From the IMG/VR virus record IMGVR_UViG_3300048063_000336, positions 1-38,448 of that record: a stretch of 38,448 bases of DNA; one strand, written 5' to 3'. This DNA comes from a virus. Of the stretch, positions 7,116 to 16,806 are shown piece after piece. How positions within the stretch are numbered: position 1 is the stretch's first letter; every line of letters starts with the position of its first letter. Below the pieces are notes generated by a model. The model ran no database searches. It was not told the origin of the DNA and saw only the letters and a list, made by a program, of their open reading frames with translations. Made by a program: the position numbers and the translations under genes.

Positions 7116-7144
7116 TTGACAATAAATATAAAATATGTTAAGAT
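7116..7144 (+). promoter_or_regulatory. sigma70-type promoter upstream of gp20
   Basis: TTGACA (7116-7121), 17 nt, TAAGAT (7139-7144), 21 nt before the portal start. The spacer itself contains ATAAATATAA, so a late-type motif may overlap. Confidence 0.65.
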
Positions 7145-7164
7145 AGATAAATTAGGATTAAATT

Positions 7165-8883
7165 ATGACTTGGAAAAAGTACTTTAAAACATACGATGGC
7201 ATGCCTCGTAGAACACAGGAATTTGGAACTGCTCCGAATAATGCCTCTAGTTCAAAATACAGCAGTTGGCTACCAGAGGTTTATTTGGGACAACCCAATA
7301 GAGCCCAGAGATATGGACAGTACGACCAAATGGATATGGATTCTGAAGTCAATGCCGCATTAGACACGATTGCAGAGTTCTCTACATTGTTTAGTGAAAC
7401 TACTAAACTACCATTTAACATTCAATACAATGATGACCCATCGTTTACTGAAAACGAAGTTCTTCAAAAATCACTACGTCAGTGGTGTTCAATGAATAAA
7501 ATGAACAAACGTATTTTTAGAATTTTTAGAAATACAGTGAAATACGGTGACCAATTATTCGTAAGAGACCCAGAAACATACAAACTATATTGGGTAAATC
7601 CAGCAAAAGTTGAAAAAGTTGTAGTAAACGAAGGCAAGGGTAAAAAGATTGAAGCATATTATATTAAAGATTTAGACATCAATATGCAAAGTCTTAACAT
7701 TACAGCAGACAGTGTTAAACTATCACAAACCGGAAGCCAACATATGGGCATTCCAACACAAACATCTGGTTTACAACAAGGATATACTTCTTCTTCGCCA
7801 CAGGCTGGAAGATTCACTCAAGACCAAACATCAACAGCAATTGATGCCAAGCATGTCATTCATGTGTCTTTGAGTGAGGGTATCGACCAATACTGGCCAT
7901 TCGGCACAAGTATGCTTGAGCCTGTATTTAAAGTATATAAACAAAAAGAACTACTAGAAGACTCTATCATTATCTATCGTGTTCAAAGAGCGCCAGAACG
8001 TAGAGTATTCTATATCGATGTTGGTGATATGCCAACTCACAAAGCACGACAACACTTAGAGCGTATTAAGAATGAAATCCATCAACGTAGAATCCCATCT
8101 AAAACTGGTGGTGGTGCTAACGTTGTTGATAGTGCATACAATCCACTATCTATTATGGAAGATTACTTCTTTGCTCAAACAGCCGAAGGCCGTGGTTCTA
8201 AAGTTGAAACATTGCCAGGTGGTGAGAACTTAGGAGAAATTGATGACTTGAAATTCTTCAATGACAAACTTCTAAGAGGATTGCGTGTCCCACCAAGTTA
8301 CTTAGGCGGCATGGATGCAAATGGTTCTGCGTTTAATGATGGTAGAACTGGCACAGCAATGATACAAGAGTTTAGATTTACAAAATACTGTGAAAGACTA
8401 CAACAACTTATTGTTGAAGAACTAGATAAAGAATTTAAGATGTTCTTAAAGCATCGAGGTGTTCAAATTGAAAGTAGTTCTTTTGACCTATCATTCAATG
8501 TTGTACAGAACTTTGGTAAATATCGTCAAGCAGAAGTAGACCAAGTAGCAATGAATGTGTTTACGAGTGTTGAAGGTGCAGATTACATCAGTAAGCGTTT
8601 TGCGATGAAGCGTTTCTTAGGATTATCTGAAGAAGAAATCTTAGAAAATGAAATGTTGTGGAAAGAAGAACGTGACCTTTCAGACCCTCTTGCACAAAGC
8701 GAAGACGGACTTAAGGGCGTAGGTGCTTCTCCGGGACCAGTGGGTGGCGATTTTGATGCTGGAGACTTTGATGCAGATGACTTAGACGACTTAGGCGATG
8801 AAGATAATGTAACAGGCGCAGAATCTCCTATTTCTGGAGCAGAAAATACTGATACCGACGCTGATTCTAGCGATAATGTATAA
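7165..8883 (+). CDS. 20: Portal vertex protein gp20
   Basis: 572 residues, the dodecameric portal through which DNA is packaged and to which the neck attaches. Recognised by characteristic T4-like portal stretches: DMDSEVNAALDTIAEF near 56-71, the clip/stem region EDSIIIYRVQRAPERRVFYIDVG near 271-293 and LRGLRVPPSYLGG near 368-380. The C-terminal 60 residues are acidic and low complexity (GDFDAGDFDADDLDDLGDED), a tail seen in marine gp20 proteins. First gene of the head module; its stop codon lies inside the next late-type promoter motif. Confidence 0.95.
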   Translation: MTWKKYFKTYDGMPRRTQEFGTAPNNASSSKYSSWLPEVYLGQPNRAQRYGQYDQMDMDSEVNAALDTIAEFSTLFSETTKLPFNIQYNDDPSFTENEVLQKSLRQWCSMNKMNKRIFRIFRNTVKYGDQLFVRDPETYKLYWVNPAKVEKVVVNEGKGKKIEAYYIKDLDINMQSLNITADSVKLSQTGSQHMGIPTQTSGLQQGYTSSSPQAGRFTQDQTSTAIDAKHVIHVSLSEGIDQYWPFGTSMLEPVFKVYKQKELLEDSIIIYRVQRAPERRVFYIDVGDMPTHKARQHLERIKNEIHQRRIPSKTGGGANVVDSAYNPLSIMEDYFFAQTAEGRGSKVETLPGGENLGEIDDLKFFNDKLLRGLRVPPSYLGGMDANGSAFNDGRTGTAMIQEFRFTKYCERLQQLIVEELDKEFKMFLKHRGVQIESSSFDLSFNVVQNFGKYRQAEVDQVAMNVFTSVEGADYISKRFAMKRFLGLSEEEILENEMLWKEERDLSDPLAQSEDGLKGVGASPGPVGGDFDAGDFDADDLDDLGDEDNVTGAESPISGAENTDTDADSSDNV

Positions 8884-8887
8884 ATAC
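8879..8887 (+). promoter_or_regulatory. Late-type promoter motif TATAAATAC
   Basis: Exact match to the T4 late promoter TATAAATA, overlapping the gp20 stop codon and 61 nt before the next start. Confidence 0.6.
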
Positions 8888-8947
8888 ATAGAGCGAGGAG
8901 CGTAATAATCGCTTCTTTAATAATTGTTTATTCAAGGAGAATATAAA

Positions 8948-9238
8948 ATGGCAGTAGTACAAACAATGACAATCACAGATGATAGTGGAAAAGCACACGC
9001 ATCAAGCGAAGCATTAATGGATGCCTTTCATGCTGATTGCACTAATGACGAAGAAGTGGTTGCTAAAATTGAAGCGGCAACAGAGGCTGGTACAGCCGTT
9101 GCTGAAGTAGAACTTTCAGAAGCAGGTGATATGGTTACTATTAATAGAACTTGGGCAGATGCCGCTTGGGCAGAAGTCAAAGATATGGAACATGCAGTAT
9201 ATACTGGATGGACCGTAACTCACCAAACTGACGAGTAA
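8948..9238 (+). CDS. Conserved-looking small phage protein, function unknown (96 aa)
   Basis: 96-residue acidic protein rich in alanine and glutamate, MAVVQTMTITDDSGKAH at the N-terminus and ending in WTVTHQTDE, with several tryptophans (W138-type spacing: TWADAAWAEV then TGW). No family is recognised. The ATG at 8948 is chosen over an upstream TTG because AAGGAG lies 8 nt before it. Position between gp20 and the core-protein genes and the late promoter suggest a virion or head-assembly component, which is inference. Confidence 0.6.
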   Translation: MAVVQTMTITDDSGKAHASSEALMDAFHADCTNDEEVVAKIEAATEAGTAVAEVELSEAGDMVTINRTWADAAWAEVKDMEHAVYTGWTVTHQTDE

Positions 9239-9266
9239 TTAAAATTTAAGAAGACGGGCAAGTTTA

Positions 9267-9485
9267 ATGAAGTATATTGAGATAAACGAAAATTATTCTC
9301 CAGAAGATGACGAGTTCAATAGCATTGACCTTGAGGACACTCGTAAGGTTCGACTAACTCTTGCCCATCTTTCTAAACTAAGAAAAATTAGAGAGTATAG
9401 AAAATATCAAAAAGGTGCTAAACAGGCACAGGTAAAACAACAGTATGGCGCTTCAAAAGAAGCCTCTGGACCTCCTGATTTTTAA
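9267..9485 (+). CDS. Small basic protein in the prohead-core gene position (gp67-like?)
   Basis: 72 residues: an acidic N-terminal third (YSPEDDEFNSIDLED), then a basic helix RKVRLTLAHLSKLRKIREYRKYQK, and a C-terminal QQYGASKEASGPPDF. The basic helix plus QQYG pattern resembles a short protein found beside gp20 in marine T4-like phages. T4 has the small core proteins gp67 and gp68 here, so a prohead-core role is likely by position, not shown by sequence. AAGAAG upstream is a weak ribosome site. Confidence 0.55.
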   Translation: MKYIEINENYSPEDDEFNSIDLEDTRKVRLTLAHLSKLRKIREYRKYQKGAKQAQVKQQYGASKEASGPPDF

Positions 9486-9587
9486 ATACTAGCAAGATAA
9501 TTAAAGAATTAAGTATCACTTTTTAAAAAGTAATATTTCACTAAATATCTTAACATCAGCGAAAAAACCGTAAAAACCGCTCATTTT

Positions 9588-9610
9588 GTCGTATATTTCC
9601 TGTATACGAC
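9588..9610 (+). other. Hairpin in the gap before the acidic core gene
   Basis: GTCGTATA (9588-9595) and TATACGAC (9603-9610), 8 bp with a 7-nt loop and no U-tract. It lies just upstream of the late-type promoter at 9620. The rest of 9486-9740 is AT-rich, with a short palindrome ACTTTTTAAAAAGT near 9519-9532 and no gene. Confidence 0.4.
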
Positions 9611-9619
9611 CATAATCCC

Positions 9620-9628
9620 TATAAATAC
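9620..9628 (+). promoter_or_regulatory. Late-type promoter motif TATAAATAC
   Basis: Exact TATAAATAC, 112 nt before the acidic core-protein gene, giving a leader of about 105 nt. Confidence 0.6.
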
Positions 9629-9695
9629 TTGTGTATGAAACAAAACATGTCATTTACTTTGTAAAAGATATGCAATATGTTCGTTTCTATAACCT

Positions 9696-9710
9696 GCCGC
9701 ACCTTGTGGC
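9696..9710 (+). promoter_or_regulatory. Leader hairpin before acidic core gene
   Basis: GCCGCA and TGTGGC pair (one G.U) around a 3-nt CCT loop, 20 nt before the AAGGAG ribosome site. The G.U pair fits the plus strand. Confidence 0.45.
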
Positions 9711-9740
9711 TAATGAATAAGATTAATAAGGAGACTTATA

Positions 9741-10523
9741 ATGTCCAGAAGTACACTAGAACAAGTGCTAGAATTGTTAATCAACGAAGAGACTGATAAA
9801 GCAGAATCGCTTTTACACGACTTTGTTGTTGAACAAGCACGACAAATCCATGAGGATTCTCTTAACGAAAGCGACACCGTTGTAGAAGAAGAACTTGAGG
9901 AAATTGAAGAATCAGAAGAAATCGAATCTTTGAACGATGATATCGAAGAAGATTCTGATGAAATTGAAACAGAAGAAATGTTTGATGATGAAGATATGTC
10001 TGACGATGAGGCTGAAGAGGACCTAGAAATGGGTGATGAAGAGCCATCTGAAGAAATTGAAGACAGAGTTGAAGATTTAGAATCAGCATTATCTGACCTA
10101 GAAGCAGAATTTGAAAAAATTATGTCTGGCGAAGACGATGCAGAAGATGAAGGCGAAGAAATGGATATGGATGATATCGATTTAGATATCGAAGAGCCTG
10201 AAATGGAAGAATCAGTAGAAGAAGTTGTTGAAGAAGCAGACGAAACTGAAGAAGCCGTTGAAGAAGCCGCATCTGAAGATTTAGACGAAAACGAAGAAGA
10301 AAAGTTGGAAGAATATACAATTCCAGCATCTGCTAACGAAGGTGACAATGGCGAAGGTTCTTCACCAGTTGCTAAAGATGGCGGCGCAGACGAAAGTGAC
10401 GCGGCACCAGTTGGACAAAACGATGGTAATACATCTGGCGGTTCAGCATCAGCAGAAGATATGAAAACAGGTAATGTAAACACAGTTGGCAACAAGAAAG
10501 CGCCAGCGCCGAAAAAAGCCTAA
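9741..10523 (+). CDS. Highly acidic prohead core protein (gp68-like)
   Basis: 260 residues. The first 40 (STLEQVLELLINEETDKAESLLHDFVVEQARQIHE) form a helical domain like the N-terminus of the gp68-type core proteins of marine T4-like phages; residues 45-205 are almost entirely Glu/Asp with Met and Ser, and the C-terminus is Gly/Ser/Ala-rich, ending in basic KKAPAPKKA. Such acidic proteins fill the scaffold core and are degraded by gp21 at maturation. The gene sits directly before gp21, with AAGGAG 9 nt before the ATG. The strong charge bias also creates a long serine-rich shadow frame on the other strand, which is not a gene. Confidence 0.65.
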   Translation: MSRSTLEQVLELLINEETDKAESLLHDFVVEQARQIHEDSLNESDTVVEEELEEIEESEEIESLNDDIEEDSDEIETEEMFDDEDMSDDEAEEDLEMGDEEPSEEIEDRVEDLESALSDLEAEFEKIMSGEDDAEDEGEEMDMDDIDLDIEEPEMEESVEEVVEEADETEEAVEEAASEDLDENEEEKLEEYTIPASANEGDNGEGSSPVAKDGGADESDAAPVGQNDGNTSGGSASAEDMKTGNVNTVGNKKAPAPKKA

Positions 10524-10551
10524 GTAATATAATTCTTTTTAGGAGAAACCA

Positions 10552-11181
10552 ATGACAGTTCTTATTGAAAAATATACACATAATCAAGCAAACGTTAAGT
10601 CACGTATTGTTGAGAACGAGTCAGGTGAAAAGAATATGTTTATGGAAGGTATTTTTGTACAAGGTAATGTCAAAAATGCTAATCAAAGAATGTATCCTGT
10701 GAGCGAAATATCTAAAGCAGTGGAATCAGTCCAACAAAGAATTAAGGAAGGATTTCCAGTTTTAGGCGAATGCGACCATCCACCTGAATTAACAGTCAAC
10801 GTTGACCGTGTTTCACATATTATTGAAAATATGTGGATGGACGGTGCAGACGGATTTGGAAAACTAAAGATTGTTCCTACGCCAATGGGTAACATTATCA
10901 GAACATTAATCGAATCAGGTGCCACTTTAGGTGTCTCGTCTCGTGGTTCTGGTGAAGTTGACAGCAGTGGCAAAGTGAGTAATTATGAAATTATCACGGT
11001 TGATATTGTGGCACAGCCAAGTGCCCCGGATGCATATCCAAAAGCAATATACGAAGGATTAATGAACATGCGTGGCGGTTACCAAACTTGGCAACTAGCA
11101 CAAGGTGTTCAAAACGACAAGACAGCACAGAAGTACTTGTCAAAAGAAATAGTTAAGTTCATAAGAGAACTTAAACTTTAA
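10552..11181 (+). CDS. 21: Prohead core scaffold protein and protease gp21
   Basis: 209 residues. Serine protease of the herpesvirus-protease-like fold that matures the prohead. The likely catalytic His76 lies in GECDHPPE and the catalytic Ser (129/130) in LGVSSRGSG, matching the spacing of the T4 enzyme. AGGAGAAACC precedes the ATG. It follows the acidic core protein by 28 nt and precedes gp22 by 20 nt: the usual core-protease-scaffold-capsid order of T4-like phages. Confidence 0.95.
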   Translation: MTVLIEKYTHNQANVKSRIVENESGEKNMFMEGIFVQGNVKNANQRMYPVSEISKAVESVQQRIKEGFPVLGECDHPPELTVNVDRVSHIIENMWMDGADGFGKLKIVPTPMGNIIRTLIESGATLGVSSRGSGEVDSSGKVSNYEIITVDIVAQPSAPDAYPKAIYEGLMNMRGGYQTWQLAQGVQNDKTAQKYLSKEIVKFIRELKL

Positions 11182-11201
11182 TAGAAGAAGGAGAACCAAC
11201 A

Positions 11202-12320
11202 ATGGCACAAAATGAAATCCTTGCTGGCCTTCTTGAGTCTGATGTTTTGAGTGAAGAAGTTTCTACTCAAATTTCAGAGGCTTGGGAAGCACAAATAAAT
11301 GAAGCAAGAGAGGAGATAACAGCCGAGTTGCGTGAAGAGTTTGCACAGAAGTTTGAACACGACAAATCAGTGATTGTTGAAGCAATGGATAACATGCTTT
11401 CAACTGCAATCAAAACTGAAATGGATGAGTTTAAAACAGACCGTGAGGCACTAATCGCAGAGCGTGTTGCGTATAAGAAAGCAATTTCTGAACATGCATC
11501 ACTCCTTGAAAAATTCATTACTTCTCAATTAGCAAATGAAGTTAAAGAACTTAGAGCCGACCGCACGAAAGTTAACGAACATTTAGATAGAACTAAAGAA
11601 TTCGTTGTTAAACAACTTTCACGTGAATTGGCAGAGTTCCACGATGATAAGCGTGATTTAGTGGAAACTAAAGTACGCATGGTAGCAGAAGGTAAAGAGA
11701 TTCTTAATAAGACTAAGGATTCATTTATCAAGCGTTCAGCAGAATTAGTCGAAAAGACAATTAATAATGCTTTGCGTTCTGAATTGGCTGTTCTTAAAGA
11801 GGACATCCAAGCGGCTAAAGAAAACGAGTTTGGCCGTAAGATTTTTGACACATTCGCAGGCGAATTTATGACCTCACAATTAAGTGAAGGTACTGAAGTT
11901 GCTAAGATTACTAAAAAATTAGAAGAATCTGCATCCGAGATTGCTAAATTGGAAGCAACAATTACTGAAAAAGAAGAAGCCATTTCAAGCGCCGAAACTG
12001 CAAAGAAAGTTTTAGAAGACAGAATGGACCGACAAAAGGTCATGGAAAGTCTTTTATCGCCTCTAGGCAAAGAAAAGCGTACAGTTATGGTTGATTTACT
12101 TGAAACAGTAAAAACAACTAATTTAAAATCTGCATTTAAGAAATACTTACCTGCAGTTTTGAATGAGACCGTCTCAACAGAGGCAAAACAATCGTTAAAT
12201 GAAGGCAAAGTAACAGAACACACTGGCGATAGAGTTGAAGAAGTAGTAACTTCAGAAGCACCATCACAGGGTAGCGATGCCAATATAATCCAGTTAAAGA
12301 AATTGGCTGGACTTAAATAA
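11202..12320 (+). CDS. 22: Prohead core scaffold protein gp22
   Basis: 372 residues, nearly all alpha-helical and highly charged with long coiled-coil stretches (about 25-200 and 225-275), and no enzyme motif. This and the position between gp21 and gp23 identify the major scaffold on which gp23 assembles and which gp21 later cleaves. Several (L/I)-x-E sites suit gp21. The C-terminus, SDANIIQLKKLAGL, matches the terminal LxRLAGL-type ending usual for gp22. GAAGGAG lies upstream of the ATG. Confidence 0.9.
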   Translation: MAQNEILAGLLESDVLSEEVSTQISEAWEAQINEAREEITAELREEFAQKFEHDKSVIVEAMDNMLSTAIKTEMDEFKTDREALIAERVAYKKAISEHASLLEKFITSQLANEVKELRADRTKVNEHLDRTKEFVVKQLSRELAEFHDDKRDLVETKVRMVAEGKEILNKTKDSFIKRSAELVEKTINNALRSELAVLKEDIQAAKENEFGRKIFDTFAGEFMTSQLSEGTEVAKITKKLEESASEIAKLEATITEKEEAISSAETAKKVLEDRMDRQKVMESLLSPLGKEKRTVMVDLLETVKTTNLKSAFKKYLPAVLNETVSTEAKQSLNEGKVTEHTGDRVEEVVTSEAPSQGSDANIIQLKKLAGLK

Positions 12321-12342
12321 TAACCAGAAACAGGAGAGAAAG

Positions 12343-13503
12343 ATGGAAAATCTTTTCGAAGGAAATAATTGGGACACTACACGTGAAACACTTTTAGATG
12401 GTCTAGAAGGTAACAAGCGTGATGTAATGTCTTCAGTTTTAGAAAACACAAAACAAGCACTTACAGAAAGTGCGGCAGCGGGTGCAACACAGGCTGGTAA
12501 TATTGCTACTTTAAACAAAGTTATTTTACCAATCATTAGACGTGTTATGCCAACTGTTATTGCAAACGAAATCATCGGCGTACAGCCAATGACTGGTCCA
12601 GTTGGACAAATTCACTCACTAAGAGTACGTTATGCAGAAGCAGCCGGTGGCGCTACAGCAGGTGCTGAAGCACTTTCACCGTTTGATATTGCTAACAACT
12701 ACTCAGGCGACGGTTCTGCGGCTCCAGCCCCAACTTCGTCATTAGAAGGTGAAGCAGGCCACAAAATGTCAATTCAAGTTCTTAAGCAAACAGTTGAAGC
12801 GAAAACTCGTAAACTATCTGCTCGTTGGACATTTGAAGCGGCACAAGATGCCAATTCAATGCACGGCTTAGATGTTGAAGCAGAAATCATGGCAGCACTT
12901 GCTATGGAAATCACTGCTGAAATCGACCAAGAAATTTTAGGTTCACTAAAATCATTGGCTACATCAGCGGCTACAGATTTCGACCAAACTGCTATTGGCG
13001 CCCGTCACACTACAACTTTTGTTGGTGACGAGCATGCGGCACTTGCAACATTAATGAACAGAGAAGCAAACCTAATTGCACAGCGTACTCGTAGAGGCGC
13101 GGCAAACTGGGCAGTAGTTTCTCCAACAGCATTAACATTGCTACAGTCTGCAACTACATCAGCATTTGCTAGAACTACTGAAGGTACTTTTGAAGCACCA
13201 ACAAACACTAAGTTTGTAGGTACTTTGAACGGCTCAATGCGTATCTATGTAAACACATACGCTACAGACGACACAGTTCTTTTAGGTTATAAAGGTCAAG
13301 GCGAAATTGACGCGGCTGCGTTCTATTGCCCATATGTTCCATTAATGTCATCAGGCGTTGTGGTTGACCCAAGTTCATTCGAACCAGTAGTATCATTCAT
13401 GACTCGTTACGGGTATGTTGAATTGAACAACACTGCATCATCACTTGGTAATGCGGCTGACTACGTTTCAAAAATTGCAATGAACAACGTTTCATTCACA
13501 TAA
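12343..13503 (+). CDS. 23: Major capsid protein gp23
   Basis: 386 residues, HK97-fold shell protein. Family hallmarks: IATLNKVILPIIRRVMPTVIANEIIGVQPMTGPVGQIHSLRVRY near 53-96, and the C-terminal VVDPSSFEPVVSFMTRYGYVELN. A gp21-type site L-T-E falls at 40-42, so a short propeptide of about 42 residues may be removed, against 65 in T4. The protein is also clearly shorter than T4 gp23 (521 residues), so peripheral insertions are missing. Followed by a strong terminator, so gp20 to gp23 forms the head block. Confidence 0.96.
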   Translation: MENLFEGNNWDTTRETLLDGLEGNKRDVMSSVLENTKQALTESAAAGATQAGNIATLNKVILPIIRRVMPTVIANEIIGVQPMTGPVGQIHSLRVRYAEAAGGATAGAEALSPFDIANNYSGDGSAAPAPTSSLEGEAGHKMSIQVLKQTVEAKTRKLSARWTFEAAQDANSMHGLDVEAEIMAALAMEITAEIDQEILGSLKSLATSAATDFDQTAIGARHTTTFVGDEHAALATLMNREANLIAQRTRRGAANWAVVSPTALTLLQSATTSAFARTTEGTFEAPTNTKFVGTLNGSMRIYVNTYATDDTVLLGYKGQGEIDAAAFYCPYVPLMSSGVVVDPSSFEPVVSFMTRYGYVELNNTASSLGNAADYVSKIAMNNVSFT

Positions 13504-13530
13504 TATTTTATTATATTAATAATGAATATA

Positions 13531-13556
13531 AAAAGCCACCTTCGGGTGGCTTTTTT
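13531..13556 (+). terminator. Intrinsic terminator after gp23
   Basis: AAAAGCCACC, TTCG tetraloop, GGTGGC and six T: a very stable C(UUCG)G hairpin. Confidence 0.92.
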
Positions 13557-13579
13557 ATTGCCCGTTTCCAAGATATAAA

Positions 13580-13588
13580 GATAAATAC
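13580..13588 (+). promoter_or_regulatory. Late-type promoter motif GATAAATAC
   Basis: Exact motif 38 nt before the first fibre-type gene. Confidence 0.6.
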
Positions 13589-13626
13589 AACTAACATTAT
13601 AAAGTTTATTTTTTTGGAAGAATACG

Positions 13627-16600
13627 ATGGCAGAACAGATTAAATTTGGTGATAAATTATTTCTCAAAGGCGAAACATTAATTTTAGATAACGGCGCAAG
13701 TGATGCCGTAATCAAACCTAATAATGGTACACTAAAAATTGATGGCAATCTGACTGTTTCAGGAACTCAAACTGTAGTAGAATCTGAAACTGTAACAATC
13801 GCTGATAACATACTTCTCGTTAATTCAAATGTAACTGGCGCACCATCTGAAAATGGTGGTATTGAAGTTGAAAGAGGAACAAGCGACAATGCATCTATTC
13901 TTTGGAATGAAACTTCTGACAAATTCGAATTAAAAGTTGGCTCTGCAAGTGCAGACCTTGTAGCAAATATAGTTACTACAACTAGTGTTACTGGTGCATT
14001 TTCTGGTGACTTATCTGGTAATGTTACATCTACTGGACTATCTACCTTTACCGATGTAGATATAAACGGCGGAAATATAGACGGAACAGTCATAGGAGCA
14101 TCAGTTCCACAGGCAGGAACTTTTACAACTCTAAATGCTACTACTATAGACGGAACAGTAATAGGCGCAACTACACCCGCCGCAGGTACTTTCACAACTC
14201 TAAATGCTACTACTATAAATGGAGCAGTAACAGGAACAGTTTCTAATATTGCTAACCATGATACAGATGATTTAGCAGAGGGAACAAATAATCTTTATTA
14301 TACTCAAGCGAGAGTTGATGCAAGATATGCCCAATTACAAGCAGACTCTAATTTTATAGAAACATTAGATGGCCAAACAGGGTCATATTATTTAGATTAT
14401 TCTAATTTTACTGGCACCCCTACTACTACGAGCAGTCTTGCTAATCATAGCATAGACGCATTAAATGATGTTGACACAACTACAGCGGCACCTACAACAG
14501 GACAAACTATCATATGGAATGGTACTAACTTTGTTCCAGGAGAAAGTTTCAGTCAAGCAGATTTCAATACAGCATTCACAGCCAAAGATACTGATGATTT
14601 ATCAGAAGGTACAACAAACTTATATTATACTGATGCTAGGGCACAAGCAGTTTCGATAAACAATCTCGTAGAAGATACATCGCCACAGTTAGGTGGAACT
14701 TTAGATTTAAATACATTTGACCTTACTACAACTGACCCTACTGTTTCATTAACAACAACATTAACACCAGTGACAGCACAAGGTACAGTCGGTTCATCAA
14801 CTGAGACAAATTTATCTAATGCTACGGTTACAGTTAATACACAGGCAGATGTCGCAAATGCAGTAAGCAGTTATATAACACTTTCAAGTACGGAAATAAC
14901 TAACCTAGGATTTAAAGGCGAAATATCTTTAACATATTTTGGTTCGGCAGCCACATCAAGTAATTTTGTTTGGAGAGATGTATCTGATAGTGCAGAACAA
15001 AACAATATGGTTATTGTTTATTCTCCGCCAACAGACGAATATACATTTACATTACCAACAGACGCAACATTTCCAATAAACTCACTTGACGCTGATATTT
15101 ACTTTAAGCAATACGCCTATGGCGAAATGACAGTTACGAGTGCTACAGCACTTAGTAGTTCTACTATTCAACTTAGAGATGCTAACGGTTTTTATATCGA
15201 TAAAGACCACGTGACAGTTACTAGTTTAGGTGGCACAAGTTATAAAATTGTTTACTGGACACATGATGTGAGCGTGGGAGATGTCATTGATGTCATAGCC
15301 GCATCGGCACAAACAGCAATTTTTGAATGGGGTACAGAATCTTTTTCTGAACCTGGATTTGTATTAACATCAGAAGGCTTCTCAGTAACATCATCTACAA
15401 ATGATATTTTCGCATTAGGTGATTTAGAAATTACAACAGGCAGTGTAACTGGTGAAGTTGTGGGTTGGTCAGTTTATGATTCTCCAACCAATAACACTAT
15501 TATTTCTGGTCTAACAACAGTAACAATTGACGGAACAGGATATCAGTCTGCAATAACTGTGAGTGAAGTTCCAATTATAATGACTGGTAATGCAGATACT
15601 GGAAACGAACTTTCTTTAGCAGTCGGCTCAGGAACAGATGCAAGACTTTGGTTGCTTAATAATTCCGGAAATCTAATATATAAATTCCCAGCGGCAGACG
15701 GAACAGCAAATCAAGTAATGAAGACTGATGGTTCTGGTGACTTAGTTTGGGCTAATGATAACGATACAACCTATGTGAGTTCAGACTTCACACACGATGA
15801 CTTAACTGGTTTCGTTGCAGACGAACATATTGATTGGACACAAGCAAGTGCGGGAACTATTCACGCAAGTAATTATACAGACACCGATACAGTTTATACG
15901 ACATTCAACTCAGATTTTGATACTAGACTAGCAACAAAATCAACAACTAACTTAAGTGAAGGAACAAACTTATACTACACTGATGCAAGAGCAGATGCAA
16001 GAGCAGACATTAGGGCACAATTAAAAATTGATGCATTAGTTGGTGGCGCTTCATCAGCCTTTGATACATTGTTAGAAATTGAAAATGCAATGGCTACTGA
16101 TACTGAATTGACTAACGCAATTTCGGCACTAAACCATGACAGTTTATCGGGATTTGTAGCAAATGAACATATTGACTGGACACAATCAGGTGCCGGAACT
16201 ATTCATGCTAGTAACTATTCTCCAGACCAAACAGTAACATTGACTGGTGCAGGCGCTACGAGCATTTCAGGAACATATCCTAACTTTACTATCACAAGTA
16301 CTGATACGAATACATCAACTGATATTACAGGTGATATAATCCCGGCAACAGACGACACTTATGACCTAGGTAGTACTAGTAAGAAATATTCTAACATATA
16401 CGGACACAATATAACAGCAACATATGCCGACTTGGCAGAAAGATATGCGGCTGATGGAATATATGAAGCAGGAACAGTTGTAGTGTTTGGCGGTGAAGCA
16501 GAAGTTACTACAACAACAGAAGCACAAGATGTTTCAGTTGCTGGTGTAATCTCAACTAATCCGGCACTTAAATTAAATGCAGATGCTGGAAATTCACAGA

Positions 16601-16806
16601 CACATCCTTATGTAGCATTAAGAGGAAGAGTTCCGTGCCAGATAATTGGTCCAGTATCTAAGGGTGACTTAATCGTAACAGCAGACAATGAGCCAGGCTT
16701 TGCACAAAGTGTTGGCAAAAATGACACAGGTCGTTCAGTGTTTGCCAAATCAATTGAAACAGACTTAACAGAAGGTAAAAAACTGATTGAAGTAGTTATT
16801 TTATAA
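13627..16806 (+). CDS. Fibre-type structural protein with C-terminal Peptidase_G2-like domain
   Basis: 1059 residues. The N-terminus (about 25-115) is a module that recurs in the other fibres: LTVSGTQTVVES...DNILLVNSNVTGAP...GIEVERGTSDN...LWNETSDKFEL. Then come repeats of the form DGTVIGA..AAGTFTTLNATT (about 145-205), Thr/Ser/Asn-rich beta segments with NLYYTDARA repeats, and a C-terminal domain from about 933 (DLAERYAADGIYEAGTVVVFGGEAEV) with GRVPCQIIGPVSKGDL. That end resembles Peptidase_G2 intramolecular-chaperone domains, which cleave themselves after fibre trimerisation. Likely a tail or baseplate fibre. The N-terminus lacks an adsorption-enzyme motif. Confidence 0.75.
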   Translation: MAEQIKFGDKLFLKGETLILDNGASDAVIKPNNGTLKIDGNLTVSGTQTVVESETVTIADNILLVNSNVTGAPSENGGIEVERGTSDNASILWNETSDKFELKVGSASADLVANIVTTTSVTGAFSGDLSGNVTSTGLSTFTDVDINGGNIDGTVIGASVPQAGTFTTLNATTIDGTVIGATTPAAGTFTTLNATTINGAVTGTVSNIANHDTDDLAEGTNNLYYTQARVDARYAQLQADSNFIETLDGQTGSYYLDYSNFTGTPTTTSSLANHSIDALNDVDTTTAAPTTGQTIIWNGTNFVPGESFSQADFNTAFTAKDTDDLSEGTTNLYYTDARAQAVSINNLVEDTSPQLGGTLDLNTFDLTTTDPTVSLTTTLTPVTAQGTVGSSTETNLSNATVTVNTQADVANAVSSYITLSSTEITNLGFKGEISLTYFGSAATSSNFVWRDVSDSAEQNNMVIVYSPPTDEYTFTLPTDATFPINSLDADIYFKQYAYGEMTVTSATALSSSTIQLRDANGFYIDKDHVTVTSLGGTSYKIVYWTHDVSVGDVIDVIAASAQTAIFEWGTESFSEPGFVLTSEGFSVTSSTNDIFALGDLEITTGSVTGEVVGWSVYDSPTNNTIISGLTTVTIDGTGYQSAITVSEVPIIMTGNADTGNELSLAVGSGTDARLWLLNNSGNLIYKFPAADGTANQVMKTDGSGDLVWANDNDTTYVSSDFTHDDLTGFVADEHIDWTQASAGTIHASNYTDTDTVYTTFNSDFDTRLATKSTTNLSEGTNLYYTDARADARADIRAQLKIDALVGGASSAFDTLLEIENAMATDTELTNAISALNHDSLSGFVANEHIDWTQSGAGTIHASNYSPDQTVTLTGAGATSISGTYPNFTITSTDTNTSTDITGDIIPATDDTYDLGSTSKKYSNIYGHNITATYADLAERYAADGIYEAGTVVVFGGEAEVTTTTEAQDVSVAGVISTNPALKLNADAGNSQTHPYVALRGRVPCQIIGPVSKGDLIVTADNEPGFAQSVGKNDTGRSVFAKSIETDLTEGKKLIEVVIL

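Noticed and set aside
9710-10495. Long serine-rich minus-strand reading frame of 261 codons
   Set aside because: It is the complement of the Glu/Asp-rich core protein gene (GAA/GAT codons give serine-rich antisense); no ribosome site or family.
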